A DNA stretch of 64,000 nucleotides from Nitrosomonas ureae (GTDB taxonomy: Bacteria; Pseudomonadota; Gammaproteobacteria; Burkholderiales; Nitrosomonadaceae): positions 2,666,001-2,730,000 of the forward strand of contig NZ_CP013341.1 in NCBI RefSeq assembly GCF_001455205.1, in the 5' to 3' direction. Within the stretch, counting starts at the first letter, position 1; every line of letters starts with the position of its first letter. A program made the translations under genes and the position numbers. This document shows positions 8,887 to 18,676 of the stretch, piece by piece. Below the pieces are notes generated by a model, which was not told the origin of the DNA, searched no databases, and was given only the letters and a program-made list of their open reading frames with translations.

Positions 8887-9252
8887 TTACTTGACTTTGA
8901 GCTGGTTGTTAACCTGCTTCACATCGGGAAATTGCTGAATAATCGAGCTGGCCAATTGTCGTTGAGATTCTGTTTCAACAAACCCGCTTATTTTCACTGA
9001 TCCATTAGTTGCCTCGACATGTATTGCAGCGGCCTTCAATTCTTCCGCTTCAATCAGCTTTGCCTTTATTTTCATGGCTAAAATGATATCTTCACGGGAT
9101 TTTTCTTCTATCGTACCAGGATTGAAGCCAGCGCAACTGGTCATGCTCAATATCATCAATAGATATCCCATAGTCCCTACGTGACGCATGATGTAAATCA
9201 TGCGCTTTTCATCGTTTCGTAAAAAATCAAAGAGCCTTTTTGCGAGCTTCAT
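8887..9252 (-). CDS. BON-domain lipoprotein
   Basis: A 121-residue protein with a lipobox-like LSMTSCAG (Cys about residue 41) and a BON domain to the C-terminus (EDIILAMKIKAKL, G.VKISGFV, V.QVNNQLKVK). The frame from 9252 overlaps the upstream AsmA-like gene by 26 bp and has a weak TAGG; an internal ATG at 9201 would give a more usual signal peptide but has no visible ribosome site. Likely anchored in the outer membrane and co-transcribed with the AsmA-like gene. Confidence 0.75.
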   Translation of the reverse strand: MKLAKRLFDFLRNDEKRMIYIMRHVGTMGYLLMILSMTSCAGFNPGTIEEKSREDIILAMKIKAKLIEAEELKAAAIHVEATNGSVKISGFVETESQRQLASSIIQQFPDVKQVNNQLKVK

Positions 9253-11188
9253 TTATTGCGCCTACCAGACCGCCACAACGTATATTTTTTTCTCCATCCG
9301 CTTTCTTATCTTCTTGTTCCTCCTGGATAAATGAATACAAACTCACAATCGGTGCAGAAGGCAATAATGCGAGTGAAGCTGCACCCCTGAGTATCGCGGA
9401 AGCGCCAGGGGTGAAGGTGGGCTTCTTGAAAGTGCCTGCTATATGGAGCGGTGCGCGCGCTGAGAAAATGCTCAAGTCCTTAGGTTTGGGATCAATAATC
9501 AGATCCAATTCCTCATTATTTAAGTCGATCATTCCTTGACTTAAGAATAGGGTGTCCTGAGTATCCACAATAAAATTATCCATATTCATAACACCGCCAT
9601 GAATTGGAAGATCCACATAAGCACAATTGATTTTGCCATCATCGTCTTTATCGAATAACGCCACTAAGGCTTCGCCCATATCAAGTCCGGCCAGTTCAAC
9701 CAGCAAATTATCCAATTGCCCCCCTGTCATTATCATCAATAAACCTCCATCAGCCGATGCCGACATTTCCGCAATGGAATTCCCTTTGAGCCAGAATATG
9801 CCTTGACCGCCTATTAATCCGGCGCTGTCGTCAGCGATTTCAAAGCGACGTAAAATCTCACCCAGCTGAACATGGCGTATTTCGGTTTCAATCTTGCTTT
9901 TGGCGGGTTGTGTTGTGGTGTCTAATTCAACACGTGTGCGGATATTCCCGGTGGCCACACCAAAATCGAGGGGAGTAAGCGTTAAATGGCCATTATCTAT
10001 GATTATCCGCATGGAAAGATCATCTACAGGTAGTTTTGATTTAACACGACGGCTATGTAAAGTAATGTCGGCATTTATAGCCTGCAATTCCTTAAAATCG
10101 ATCGGGTCATCAGGCAAAACAAAAGGGCTTATAGTTTCTTCTTTTGCTTTTTTCTTCTGAGCTGAGGATGCAGTTTCACCGGCACCCGTATCGGGAGCAA
10201 GACCGATCAATGGTCCAAAATCATCCAAATCTATTTCTGTTGATTTCAGATCAGCCTTTATAAAAGGTACTGTCTCGCTTAACTTCACACTGATCATTCC
10301 GGCAAGATCACTATCTCCTACTTGTCCATTCAGATTGCTGATTTGCCACGTATGTCCATGATGAGACAAATCACCTTCTAACCGATACGGAGGTAAGCTG
10401 GGCATAGGCAATCCGAGGATGGGTGCTAATAGTTCGGGGTTAGGGCCTTGCATTGCAAATTGCAAATCCAGACCTTTGAGCTGCAAAGGCTGTATTACAG
10501 TACCTTTAACTTTGACACGGGTTTTTCCGGTTTGTAAACTTAAGGTTAGTGGATAAGGTTTATCAGCTTCCCGCAACGCAACCAAAGGGCCCGCCTTTAA
10601 ATTTATTTGCAGCGGATGCCCTTTCAGATTTCCCTCGGCGTATAACTCGGTAAATTCTTCTTCGTAAGCCGCCTCCTTAATGGTTGCCAAGGTTGCGGTA
10701 ATTGCTGTGCCAACTGAAAAATCCTGATAAACAAGGCGACCTTCCGTGATGCGCAAACGCTCAATAAGCGGAATATTTGTTTTGCTTTCCGGGTCATGTG
10801 CATCCGCTGTAAATTCCCAATTAGGCTCTCCTTGCGGAGATTTCTGTAAAATTATATGAGGCTGAGTAAGGATAATTTCAGGAAATAACATACGGCCCTT
10901 GATCAATTCAATCAGGTCGACACGCATATCCAATGCCGCCAGTTCGAGCATGTTAGGTTGTTTGCTCCAAGCTGCATTCCCAAACTGTATGTGCTCAATT
11001 CTGATATGTGGTGTTAAAGACCAATCGACTGTCAAATTGCCGTTAATCGTAAAATCGCGGCCGGTCAAACCACTAATTTGCTGTGCAACGATTTCTCGCG
11101 CCCAATTCCAGTTTTGCACTGAGATTAACAATGCGAATAAAAAAAATATTGCGAAAAAAGAAATTCCAATCCATCTGACGGCATTCAT
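9227..11188 (-). CDS. AsmA-family protein
   Basis: A 653-residue AsmA/TamB-superfamily protein. It has an N-terminal membrane anchor (WIGISFFAIFFLFALLISVQ) followed by a long periplasmic beta-rich body. Conserved features are LTGRDFTINGNLTVDWSLTPH near residue 40 and a C-terminal AsmA domain with LVELAGLDMGEAL and IHGGVMNMDNF. Members bridge inner and outer membranes and are implicated in phospholipid transport. The ATG at 11188 is preferred because AGGT lies 7 bp upstream; a GTG at 11197 also opens the frame. The BON lipoprotein gene overlaps its 3' end, implying a joint envelope role. Confidence 0.88.
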   Translation of the reverse strand: MNAVRWIGISFFAIFFLFALLISVQNWNWAREIVAQQISGLTGRDFTINGNLTVDWSLTPHIRIEHIQFGNAAWSKQPNMLELAALDMRVDLIELIKGRMLFPEIILTQPHIILQKSPQGEPNWEFTADAHDPESKTNIPLIERLRITEGRLVYQDFSVGTAITATLATIKEAAYEEEFTELYAEGNLKGHPLQINLKAGPLVALREADKPYPLTLSLQTGKTRVKVKGTVIQPLQLKGLDLQFAMQGPNPELLAPILGLPMPSLPPYRLEGDLSHHGHTWQISNLNGQVGDSDLAGMISVKLSETVPFIKADLKSTEIDLDDFGPLIGLAPDTGAGETASSAQKKKAKEETISPFVLPDDPIDFKELQAINADITLHSRRVKSKLPVDDLSMRIIIDNGHLTLTPLDFGVATGNIRTRVELDTTTQPAKSKIETEIRHVQLGEILRRFEIADDSAGLIGGQGIFWLKGNSIAEMSASADGGLLMIMTGGQLDNLLVELAGLDMGEALVALFDKDDDGKINCAYVDLPIHGGVMNMDNFIVDTQDTLFLSQGMIDLNNEELDLIIDPKPKDLSIFSARAPLHIAGTFKKPTFTPGASAILRGAASLALLPSAPIVSLYSFIQEEQEDKKADGEKNIRCGGLVGAINEARKKAL

Positions 11189-11352
11189 TTTTATCACCTA
11201 TTTTATGGCACGAATGGTGAGTTTATTTACCAGAATATTCATGACGTAATCTACAAAATGGGCTGTTCTGGATAAGAGCTCTGAATGCATCATTATTAGA
11301 GATGAATAAAAATCTTTTGCGATCATTCGGAATGACAATTATCCGGACACTC

Positions 11353-12879
11353 CTAAAGTTGCTTCATATAGGCCACAAGATCGGATTTTTCCTCATCCGT
11401 CAGCTTAAGCTGCAATACCAGGTTAAAAAATTCAACCGTGTCTTCAAGGGTAAGCAGACGACCATCATGCAAATAGGGTGGACTGTCTTTAATGCCACGA
11501 AGCGTAAAAGTTTTCATTGGTCCATCGCCGGGTTCATTCAGAAAACGCTCAAGTTTTAAATCATGCATTTGATTATCAAGGAATGCAGGGGGCTGATGGC
11601 AATTGGCGCATTGTCCCTTACCAAAGAAAATGTTTTCGCCTCTGATTTCTTTTTCAGTCGCTTTTGAGTGATTCAGCCGGCCATTGTTATCCAATTTTTG
11701 AGTGGGCGGAAAATCCAGCATGTTTTGAAACTGCGCCATGTGACTCACATGAATTCGATCAATCATGGGGAACCCTTTTTTCATTGCGTGTATGGGATCG
11801 CCATTGAAATAGGCGGTACGAAATTCAAACTCTGTAAAGTCTTCAATGGAACGCAAGCTGCGTTTTGAACCATGAATTTGTTGACTATAGACGCCGCGCA
11901 AACTCGTGGTATCCAGTCGAACGCGCCGTTCCTGCGGACGCATATCGGGGCTTAAGTGAAATTGCCCCGTGGTATGGCCATTGACATGGCAATCAAAACA
12001 GGTCACACCAAGGCTGGGCTGGGCACTTTTACGGTCATCTGTAGGATTGAATTCTTCCTGCGGCAGAGGAGTAAGCAGCATTTGCAACCCGGTCAATTGA
12101 ACCGGGGTCAGTATATCTTTGAACAAACGATAGAAATTGTTGATGGAAACAACTTCACCGCGCGAAACATCCCCTAATTCAGGCCTGTTCTGAAGAAAAA
12201 TGGCAGGAGGAAATTCTGGCAAAAAAGCTTCCGGCAAATCAAATTCAACGTCGAACCGCTCTAATCTTGGAAACATTGAAATTTGCATGGGAGGAAAAAC
12301 CTGTCCGCCAGTTACCTGCTTAGGGTGCGGTAATGCGGGATAAGGAAAAAGATTATTGTTGCGGATTTCTTCGGGAGACATGTCGGCTAGTTTTTGCCAG
12401 CTCATTTTGTTTTTCAGGATGGCAGTGGGACCAACTGCAAGCGGTTTGCCACGAGTCATGGTTACCTCTGGATCGAAACGTGGTGTGAGATCGTAACGGC
12501 TCAGCAATAATTTGTGCTGAGTTTTACTGATTTCCGGCCGTTGCGCCATATCGGATTTCATTGTTTCCTCAAAGGTTTGCATAGGCTTCTTAGCATTGAG
12601 GGCATCCCGATAAAAATCAAACCCGAGAATTTTTCCATTATCCGGTTGTTGCTGAAAGGTACTTGATGAAGGTAAAGCGCTCGAAGCATCGAAATTATAA
12701 GAGCGATCATGTTCACTTTTTTTCTGCTCTGTGCTGGGGTGAATAGTCTGTGCATTCATAATCGCGTCATTCTTCTGTTCTGGTAACACGTTATCACTTT
12801 TGCTTATGGCATTATTGATCCCCAAGCCAAGACCGCTCATTCCCAGCACGGTTAAAAATAAAATATTTACTTTTTTCAT
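11353..12879 (-). CDS. Di-haem cytochrome c peroxidase-like protein
   Basis: A 508-residue secreted protein with an N-terminal signal segment and two CXXCH haem sites: CFDCH (about residue 294) and CANCH (about residue 426). The C-terminal half matches the di-haem peroxidase/MauG-like family, including FTLRGIKDSPPYLHDGR and LTLEDTVEFFN. It is longer than classic CcpA (about 330 residues) because of a ~200-residue N-terminal extension. GGAG precedes the ATG. Likely periplasmic peroxide reduction or cofactor-forming oxidation. The exact reaction cannot be assigned. Confidence 0.87.
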   Translation of the reverse strand: MKKVNILFLTVLGMSGLGLGINNAISKSDNVLPEQKNDAIMNAQTIHPSTEQKKSEHDRSYNFDASSALPSSSTFQQQPDNGKILGFDFYRDALNAKKPMQTFEETMKSDMAQRPEISKTQHKLLLSRYDLTPRFDPEVTMTRGKPLAVGPTAILKNKMSWQKLADMSPEEIRNNNLFPYPALPHPKQVTGGQVFPPMQISMFPRLERFDVEFDLPEAFLPEFPPAIFLQNRPELGDVSRGEVVSINNFYRLFKDILTPVQLTGLQMLLTPLPQEEFNPTDDRKSAQPSLGVTCFDCHVNGHTTGQFHLSPDMRPQERRVRLDTTSLRGVYSQQIHGSKRSLRSIEDFTEFEFRTAYFNGDPIHAMKKGFPMIDRIHVSHMAQFQNMLDFPPTQKLDNNGRLNHSKATEKEIRGENIFFGKGQCANCHQPPAFLDNQMHDLKLERFLNEPGDGPMKTFTLRGIKDSPPYLHDGRLLTLEDTVEFFNLVLQLKLTDEEKSDLVAYMKQL

Positions 12880-13632
12880 ATGAATCGCTCCGCTATCAAG
12901 ACTTCAACTGAGCATGAAGCAATCTTCATGCAAGATAAAATAACAACAATTAATTCTGATTTTTATTCTTTCATTGCGCAGGAAATCTATCTGTACGTAA
13001 CCGCACACTGATTTGATCTTTCAAGAAAAAATTACGGGCAGATTGGATTGTTGAGGGAGAACTGGATTAAGTTCTATTCGTGTTTCGGGAAGCTGGATCT
13101 CAATGATTATTCATCAACCAAATGGAATAATTATAAAAATATTGGGAACTGAAGGGAAACGCCCCGATGCGCAGATAGAAGGGCTAGGGGAGATGCGCAC
13201 CGGGGGTTCGAATCCAGTCATCCGGCTAGGCTAATGAGACATGCCCTGACTGGTGCGGTTGACTCATTAAAAAGAAGTATGAGTGCTGTTGGTCATTCTA
13301 GACTATTCGGATTATCTTTCTGTGCGTTTTCTAACATACGAAGCGATTTAACCGCATCAGTGAAATTTATTGTGTTTTACACGATGTGGGGTATAGCGGA
13401 TTGGATTATCAGAATCATCGACGAAGGAACAAACAGCGCATATGCTTTTATGGTGTTACTACATTAGTACCAGCCTTTCTCTTGAATTGAAGAGTCATTA
13501 ATGGGAGGACTACACCGTGTGGTAAACAGGTGAACATCTGATGTCACGATTTAAGATTTCCGTTATTTCTCAGCCATTATTGATCGATTCGTTCGATCAA
13601 TAAAAGACCATCCTGACCTAAATAACAAACCA
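12880..13632. other. 750-bp non-coding stretch with tRNA-like fragment
   Basis: No well-supported gene. Around 13193-13235 the sequence contains GGGGGTTCGAATCCAG, which looks like a T-arm, but its stem pairs poorly and no anticodon arm can be built. GATGCGCA occurs twice, near 13165 and 13191. An 11-bp inverted repeat lies at 13577-13603. A 77-codon plus-strand frame at 13234 has no ribosome site or family and was not called. The segment may be an old insertion scar. Confidence 0.35.
13577..13603. terminator. Inverted repeat downstream of the TPM operon
   Basis: TTATTGATCGA-TTCGT-TCGATCAATAA, a perfect 11-bp stem, 30 bp past the stop of the minus-strand TPM gene. A T-tract is lacking on the minus strand, so termination is likely only by position. 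Confidence 0.45.
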
Positions 13633-14133
13633 TCACAGTACCGTAGGTTTATTGGTAAGTTCATTTTTATCTTTTTTGGGATCATAAGGAAAATGTGTTT
13701 CTAAAAGCTGACTAATGGCATGGATGCCCTGAATGAAGCCAGCCTCGAATTGTCGTTGACTAAATGCGGATTCCATACTATGACAAATATTTTTCCATTC
13801 TGCGTTGGAAATTCTCGCGTGGATGCCACGATCCACAATGATTTCTACATCACGATCCGCCAGTAGTAAATAAATGAGCACGCCATTATTCTGCTCGGTA
13901 TCCCATACTCGCAATTGTGAAAAAACTTCGATAGCACGCTCCCGCGCTGTTTGATTTTTAATCAGAGCCAGGGTATTGAGCGTACCTTCCACAGCAATGC
14001 AAATTTCACCGCTATGATTCATTTCCGATTGCTGAATTGTTTGTTCAATAGCGGTTAGGGTAGCAGTGGGAAATACTCGTCGAAGCAACCATTGTCCAGA
14101 AGATAGATGGCGCATTATACGAACTAAATTCAT
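13633..14133 (-). CDS. TPM-domain protein (second, soluble)
   Basis: A 166-residue protein with a TPM domain (about residues 25-145), including NHSGEICIAVEG, ARERAIEVFSQLRVWDTE and GVLIYLLLADRDVEIIVDRGI. It lacks the signal peptide and glycine-rich tail of its upstream paralogue. Its ATG directly follows the paralogue's stop (GGGGAG 7 bp upstream, inside the previous gene), so it is coupled to it. LemA-TPM-TPM clusters are widespread; roles in envelope or membrane-protein maintenance are proposed for the family. Confidence 0.88.
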   Translation of the reverse strand: MNLVRIMRHLSSGQWLLRRVFPTATLTAIEQTIQQSEMNHSGEICIAVEGTLNTLALIKNQTARERAIEVFSQLRVWDTEQNNGVLIYLLLADRDVEIIVDRGIHARISNAEWKNICHSMESAFSQRQFEAGFIQGIHAISQLLETHFPYDPKKDKNELTNKPTVL

Positions 14134-14994
14134 TTACCATCTCCCCGAGGCACCGCCGCCGCCAAAGCTGCCGCCGCCTCCGCTGAATCCTCCTCCACCA
14201 GAACCGCCGCCTCTAAAACCAGAGTTTGACCAATTACCTCGCCCGGTACGGTAGATACCCGGATTGATATGAATGAATAAATTCAGAATGAATACAATAG
14301 CAGCGATGAGAATAGCGATTGCTACCGAAGAGAATAATGACCAACCGACAAATCCTAAACCAATGCCAGTTACACCAGCCCCGACAATACGTCCCAGGTG
14401 TACTTGCAATATTCTTCCTATAACCGTGGAAAAGATCAGGATGACAATCAAGTTTTCAATGTTTGGGTATGTACTTGGCGAAATATTGTTGTGCGTGTTG
14501 CTTGGGAGGGGTAGTGTCTCGCCATTGATCAAGCCTATGATTGCTTCAATACCTGCTTGAATACCTTCGGCAAACCGTCCCTGTTTAAATCGAGGTGTAA
14601 TGATTTCCGAGATAATTCGTTTCGCTGTAGCATCCGGTAGCGTTCCCTCCAAACCATAGCCGACTTCAATACGAAGCATTCTGTCGTTTTTAGCAATCAG
14701 TAGCAAGACACCGTCGTTGATATCCTTGCGTCCTATTTTCCTTGTTTCCACAACCTGCATTGAATACTGTTCAATTGCATACGGTTGAGTGGTAGGGACA
14801 ATCAATATGGCAATTTGACTACCTTTCGCTTTCTCAAATGCCGCTAATTGATGTTCCAATTGCGCAGTTTCATGAGCAGAGAGTGTGCCGGTTAAATCAG
14901 TTACATGGGCTTTAAGAGATGGAATGGCCATTTCTGCCCTAACTGAAGCAATTGCCAATAGAATTGTGAGTAAAGTAATAATTCTGAAAAACAT
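14134..14994 (-). CDS. TPM-domain membrane protein, YgcG family
   Basis: A 286-residue protein with a signal peptide (cleavage near residue 20), a periplasmic TPM domain (about 30-150, with VTDLTGTLSAHE and ILIVPTTQPYAIEQY) and two hydrophobic segments (about 175-255). It ends in a Gly/Ser-rich tail (GGGSGGGGFSGGGGSFGG) closing in GASGRW, typical of YgcG proteins. It is the middle gene of lemA-tpm-tpm. Confidence 0.9.
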   Translation of the reverse strand: MFFRIITLLTILLAIASVRAEMAIPSLKAHVTDLTGTLSAHETAQLEHQLAAFEKAKGSQIAILIVPTTQPYAIEQYSMQVVETRKIGRKDINDGVLLLIAKNDRMLRIEVGYGLEGTLPDATAKRIISEIITPRFKQGRFAEGIQAGIEAIIGLINGETLPLPSNTHNNISPSTYPNIENLIVILIFSTVIGRILQVHLGRIVGAGVTGIGLGFVGWSLFSSVAIAILIAAIVFILNLFIHINPGIYRTGRGNWSNSGFRGGGSGGGGFSGGGGSFGGGGASGRW

Positions 14995-15062
14995 ATTCTT
15001 GATTCTGAGGATTGATTCTTGGCTGATTAATCTAGCTTACATGAAATGGATGATAATCGGGC

Positions 15063-15671
15063 TTATTTATCCTCCGGTCTCGGTGTATCAAAATCGATCT
15101 TTGGCGCAACAGAAATCTCATTTTCATTTTCCACAGTGAAGCTGGACTTTGTCTGAAATCCAAATAGTATGGCTGTGAGGTTGCTAGGGAAAGACCGAAC
15201 GATCGTATTGTAGTCCTGAACCGCTTTAATATACCGATTACGTGCTACAGTAATGCGGTTTTCGGTACCCTCCAGCTGTGCTTGTAAATCACGAAAGTTG
15301 GCATCCGATTTTAACTCGGGATAATTTTCGATTACGACCAGCAATCTTGAAAGAGAGCTGGATAACTCCTCTTGTGCATTTTGGAATTTAGTAAATGATT
15401 CGGGATCGTTGATGAGTTCCGGAGTTGCTTGAATACTACCCACTCTGGAACGAGCATTCGTAACACCAAGCAATACATCTTTTTCCTGGGCAGCGAATCC
15501 CTTAACGGTATTAACCAAATTTGGAATTAGATCCGCACGCCGTTTGTATTGATTCAGCACTTCCGCCCAACTGGCTTTAATCTGCTCATCGGTCGATTGA
15601 AGTGTATTGTAGCCGCAACTACTTAAAACAAGCACACAGAGAATTGCCGCCGCTAATTGCAAATTGCGCAT
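15063..15671 (-). CDS. lemA: LemA family lipoprotein
   Basis: A 202-residue LemA protein. The ATG at 15671 is chosen because GGAGAG lies 5-6 bp upstream and it gives a proper lipoprotein signal, ending in LVLSSCGYN. A 27-codon longer frame exists. Signature motifs are ADLIPNLVNTVKGFA, NARSRV, ENYPELKSDANF and ENRITVARNRYI, followed by FPSNLTAILFGF. LemA is an alpha-helical membrane-associated protein nearly always paired with TPM genes, as here (about 70 bp to the next gene). Confidence 0.92.
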   Translation of the reverse strand: MRNLQLAAAILCVLVLSSCGYNTLQSTDEQIKASWAEVLNQYKRRADLIPNLVNTVKGFAAQEKDVLLGVTNARSRVGSIQATPELINDPESFTKFQNAQEELSSSLSRLLVVIENYPELKSDANFRDLQAQLEGTENRITVARNRYIKAVQDYNTIVRSFPSNLTAILFGFQTKSSFTVENENEISVAPKIDFDTPRPEDK

Positions 15672-15932
15672 AAATCTCTCCAAAAAATTTAATATCCATG
15701 GACTATGGTTTTGTCGGAATTTTCGTAATATTCCACGAAAATTTTTGTTCATTCCATAGAAGTTAGAAGTGAATGATAGACTGGAATTGAGTGATGAACA
15801 ATGGCAGATTGCTCATCTGTTGCTGAGGTTTGGCTATTACAGTTCCATTGCTAAAGCGGTAAATGGAATCTATCGCTAAATGCTATATTGATTGCAGTTT
15901 ACATCGGGACTAGCGCAGAATTCTGGATAAAT

Positions 15933-15966
15933 AAAAACCGCTCGATTCTAATCGGGCGGTTTTTAT
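15933..15966. terminator. Bidirectional Rho-independent terminator
   Basis: AAAAACCGCTCGAT-TCTA-ATCGGGCGGTTTTT: a 10-bp core stem with one wobble, flanked by A-run and T-run, so functional on either strand. It lies just past the end of the Asp-box propeller gene (minus strand). Confidence 0.85.
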
Positions 15967-15983
15967 TTGCAATCTTCGGTGTT

Positions 15984-18122
15984 CTAATTGTCAGGATATC
16001 CTGCTACTGCCCAGGTTAAACCGCCATCCATTGATTTATAGATATTTTTTCTTGCAGCACCTACAATCGCAGAATCCAATTCATAGGTAGGCGATATCTT
16101 GAATTCAATGAATTCAATATTTTCAGTCCCAATCAGTGAAGCAGTTGTATTGATCGAAGAGGTTACCGCGCCTGCTCCGTCCAGATTTGCGCTAAACAAT
16201 CCTTTACCACGGACATTGACAAAGATCGTGCGATCGTTCCCGAAGTTTGGCGAAAATTCGATTTGTAAGATAACGGCATTTGACCCAACCGAAGTGTCGG
16301 TTTCTTTTATCCAGGTGGTGCCGCCATCGGTTGAGCGGTAAATGCCACTGGTGGTGCCAACGAGAACAAGATTATCGACGGCAAACTGCGGAGACACCGC
16401 AACCCACATATATCTTTGTCCAGCCCATCCGGTTTGGATGATCGAACTGGCGCCTACGCGTAAGAAAGTGTTTCCGCCATCCTGGGTGCGCCAGACTTCT
16501 CCCGCACGGTTAACGGCAAATGCAGTACGGTCGTTGGCATAATTGGGCGATATAGCCACGCTTGTAATCGGATGGTTTGTTGGCATTCCGCGTTGTAATA
16601 TCCAAGTTTTTCCAGCATCTTTGGTTTGCAGCAATCCATGGAGTCTTGAACCGAGATATATCTCTTTATCGGTCGCAAAGTTTGGCGATGCTGCTAGAGC
16701 CGTGAGCGAAACGAGATCTTTTCTAATTTCAAGAAATCTAGGGATAAACTTAACGATCCAACTGGCACCGAAATCGTTCGAGCTTCCCACGTAGCCATTG
16801 GTCGCGGTAACGATTGTTTGATTGCCATTGGCATTTTTAATGATTTGTGAATCAAAAAAATTCATCTTCCGTCCCGTTGGATTGGGCCAACCACTCGTAG
16901 ACCAGGTTGTACCGCCATCTGCAGAAATAGCGATACCTCTGCCGACATATGTTGTGGCGATCATCTTCTGATCGGTATTAAAATTCGAAGATAACGCAAG
17001 CCCTGTCAGTATGCCAATCCGTGTTTGACTTTGCTTCCATGTGCTGCCCCCGTTTTTCGAGATAAAGAGTCCATCAAATACCGGTAAAAACACAGTTTGA
17101 TCTGTCGCATAGGTACGGGAGACCTGCAAGTCAGTCATTTCATTGAGTGATGTCGTTTGAACGGTGACTACAGCACCTGAATTAAACAGCTCCCAATTAT
17201 CGCCGCCATCGGTGGATTTAAATACCGACTGAGTCAGACTGGTACAAAATACCGTACGATCAATCGCGTAATTTGGTGAAACGGCTATGTTATTGATCGG
17301 TTCGTTGGGTAAATTGGTTCCTTTGTTGATAAAGGTGCTTCCTCCATCGCCGCTATAAAAAATCCCAAAACTTGGGGTCGCGAGGAATATTTCCGCTGCG
17401 CCCGGTGCGATGGCCATATCGTAGATAATGGTTCCTGTTGGATTCCCCAATTCGATCCAGTCAACCCCTCCGTTGGTGGATTTTCGCAAGTATCCGGTAT
17501 CGCTTGCTATAATTAAAGTGCTGTCGGTAGCAAAATCGGGGGAGATTGCAATAGCAGCTACTTTATGGGTTTTATCGAGTACTTGGGTCCACTGGGCGTC
17601 TGTATCGGAGCGGCGGAAAAGAGCTCCGTTGCCTTCGGTAAAGAAAACTACGTAACCATTGCCGGTTTCAGCAACTTCCATTTTTTTTATAATCTTGTTT
17701 GAAACGGCAAGACCTGTGTTATAAGGCTCCCATAAATCGCCGCGGTTGGTTGATCGATAAACACCGCCTTTACCTTTGAGGCCCGCAAATACCGTTTGAT
17801 CCGTAGCAAATTTTGGAGAAACACGAAGAACGCTGTATTCAAGCGGGTGGTCCAATCCGTTTGCTATATTGATCCAGTTAACGCCACCGTCAGTGGATCG
17901 CATTACTTGATCATAGTACCAACCAGTAAATGCACCATCACTAATTAGAAACATCGTTTTATCATTGGCATAATTCGGTGATGCCGCAAATGCAATTACC
18001 ATGTCGTGAGGTGTATGGGCGTGTACATTCATGCCAGCAATGCCAGTTGACAAGAAAAATGCAGTAATTACCGCTATTCGTCGTATGAGGCTGGTTCGAA
18101 TTTTGTTTACATTGACTAACAT
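15984..18122 (-). CDS. Secreted Asp-box beta-propeller protein
   Basis: A 712-residue exported protein built from repeats. The ATG at 18122 has GAGGG upstream; the frame extends 12 codons further. A signal peptide ends near VHAH. About 13 Asp-box motifs (S.DGG..W, such as STDGGVNW, STNGGVDW, SADGGTTW, STDGGTTW, SMDGGLTW) alternate with about 11 copies of SPNYA.D.T.F. This is the fold of sialidase, sortilin and Ycf48 propellers, probably two stacked 6-8-blade propellers. No enzyme active site is visible; a binding or scaffold role outside the cytoplasm is inferred. Confidence 0.85.
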   Translation of the reverse strand: MLVNVNKIRTSLIRRIAVITAFFLSTGIAGMNVHAHTPHDMVIAFAASPNYANDKTMFLISDGAFTGWYYDQVMRSTDGGVNWINIANGLDHPLEYSVLRVSPKFATDQTVFAGLKGKGGVYRSTNRGDLWEPYNTGLAVSNKIIKKMEVAETGNGYVVFFTEGNGALFRRSDTDAQWTQVLDKTHKVAAIAISPDFATDSTLIIASDTGYLRKSTNGGVDWIELGNPTGTIIYDMAIAPGAAEIFLATPSFGIFYSGDGGSTFINKGTNLPNEPINNIAVSPNYAIDRTVFCTSLTQSVFKSTDGGDNWELFNSGAVVTVQTTSLNEMTDLQVSRTYATDQTVFLPVFDGLFISKNGGSTWKQSQTRIGILTGLALSSNFNTDQKMIATTYVGRGIAISADGGTTWSTSGWPNPTGRKMNFFDSQIIKNANGNQTIVTATNGYVGSSNDFGASWIVKFIPRFLEIRKDLVSLTALAASPNFATDKEIYLGSRLHGLLQTKDAGKTWILQRGMPTNHPITSVAISPNYANDRTAFAVNRAGEVWRTQDGGNTFLRVGASSIIQTGWAGQRYMWVAVSPQFAVDNLVLVGTTSGIYRSTDGGTTWIKETDTSVGSNAVILQIEFSPNFGNDRTIFVNVRGKGLFSANLDGAGAVTSSINTTASLIGTENIEFIEFKISPTYELDSAIVGAARKNIYKSMDGGLTWAVAGYPDN

Positions 18123-18676
18123 GTTTAATCCCTCACGTTTTAGTTGTTTATCGATCATTAACTTTACTATTAAAGCTATTGCTGCATATTTATTGAAAAA
18201 CTTTGAATTTCTGTGAAGTGATTGATTTCACAAAATGGGGACTCATATTAGTAGAAATACTTCTTGCGACCAATAGGTCATTATTACTTTTTTTGTAGTA
18301 CATATCTCCTACGAAGTTATTGTAAGTTCAAGAAAATGTAGTTGATGGCTTTTTAAAATCAAACTTGCAATTTTCACGGTCTTGCCGCTGGAACAGGTGC
18401 AGGTGCGCAGAGCAATCTTATTTCGCAGAGCTTAAGCGTAACTTTTTCAATAGTGGGGCATTATCTGCATTAATTATCTTGCAGCAATAAATCTTTGATA
18501 AAGTTTTAATGGGCAAGATAATTAATCTGATAATATCGCTAGGAAAAAGCCAGGGGTGATCAATGATATTTCTCAAGCTTGTCGAAAGCTTCTTATTCAC
18601 TAGATGCATTCAATTAATAGATAAAGGGGAGTACTGGATATCTGATACTTTGTTTATTATCAATATAGAGAATTAA
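18123..18676. other. Intergenic region between divergent genes
   Basis: A 554-bp AT-rich gap. It contains the second copy of the ~60-bp motif (18362-18425) and presumably both promoters. A 63-codon minus-strand frame at 18418-18609 overlaps the motif, has no family or ribosome site and was not called. Confidence 0.5.
18362..18425. repeat. Copy 2 of a ~60-bp intergenic motif
   Basis: Matches 4441-4505 in ordered blocks: AACTTGCAATT, GGT, TTGCC, TGG, TGC, GGTGCGC, GAGCAA. It lies 240 bp upstream of the minus-strand propeller gene; copy 1 lies 255 bp upstream of the minus-strand BON gene. Confidence 0.4.

Noticed and set aside
13234..13467. 77-codon plus-strand frame in the long gap
   Set aside because: No ribosome site, no family and overlap with the tRNA-like text; likely chance.
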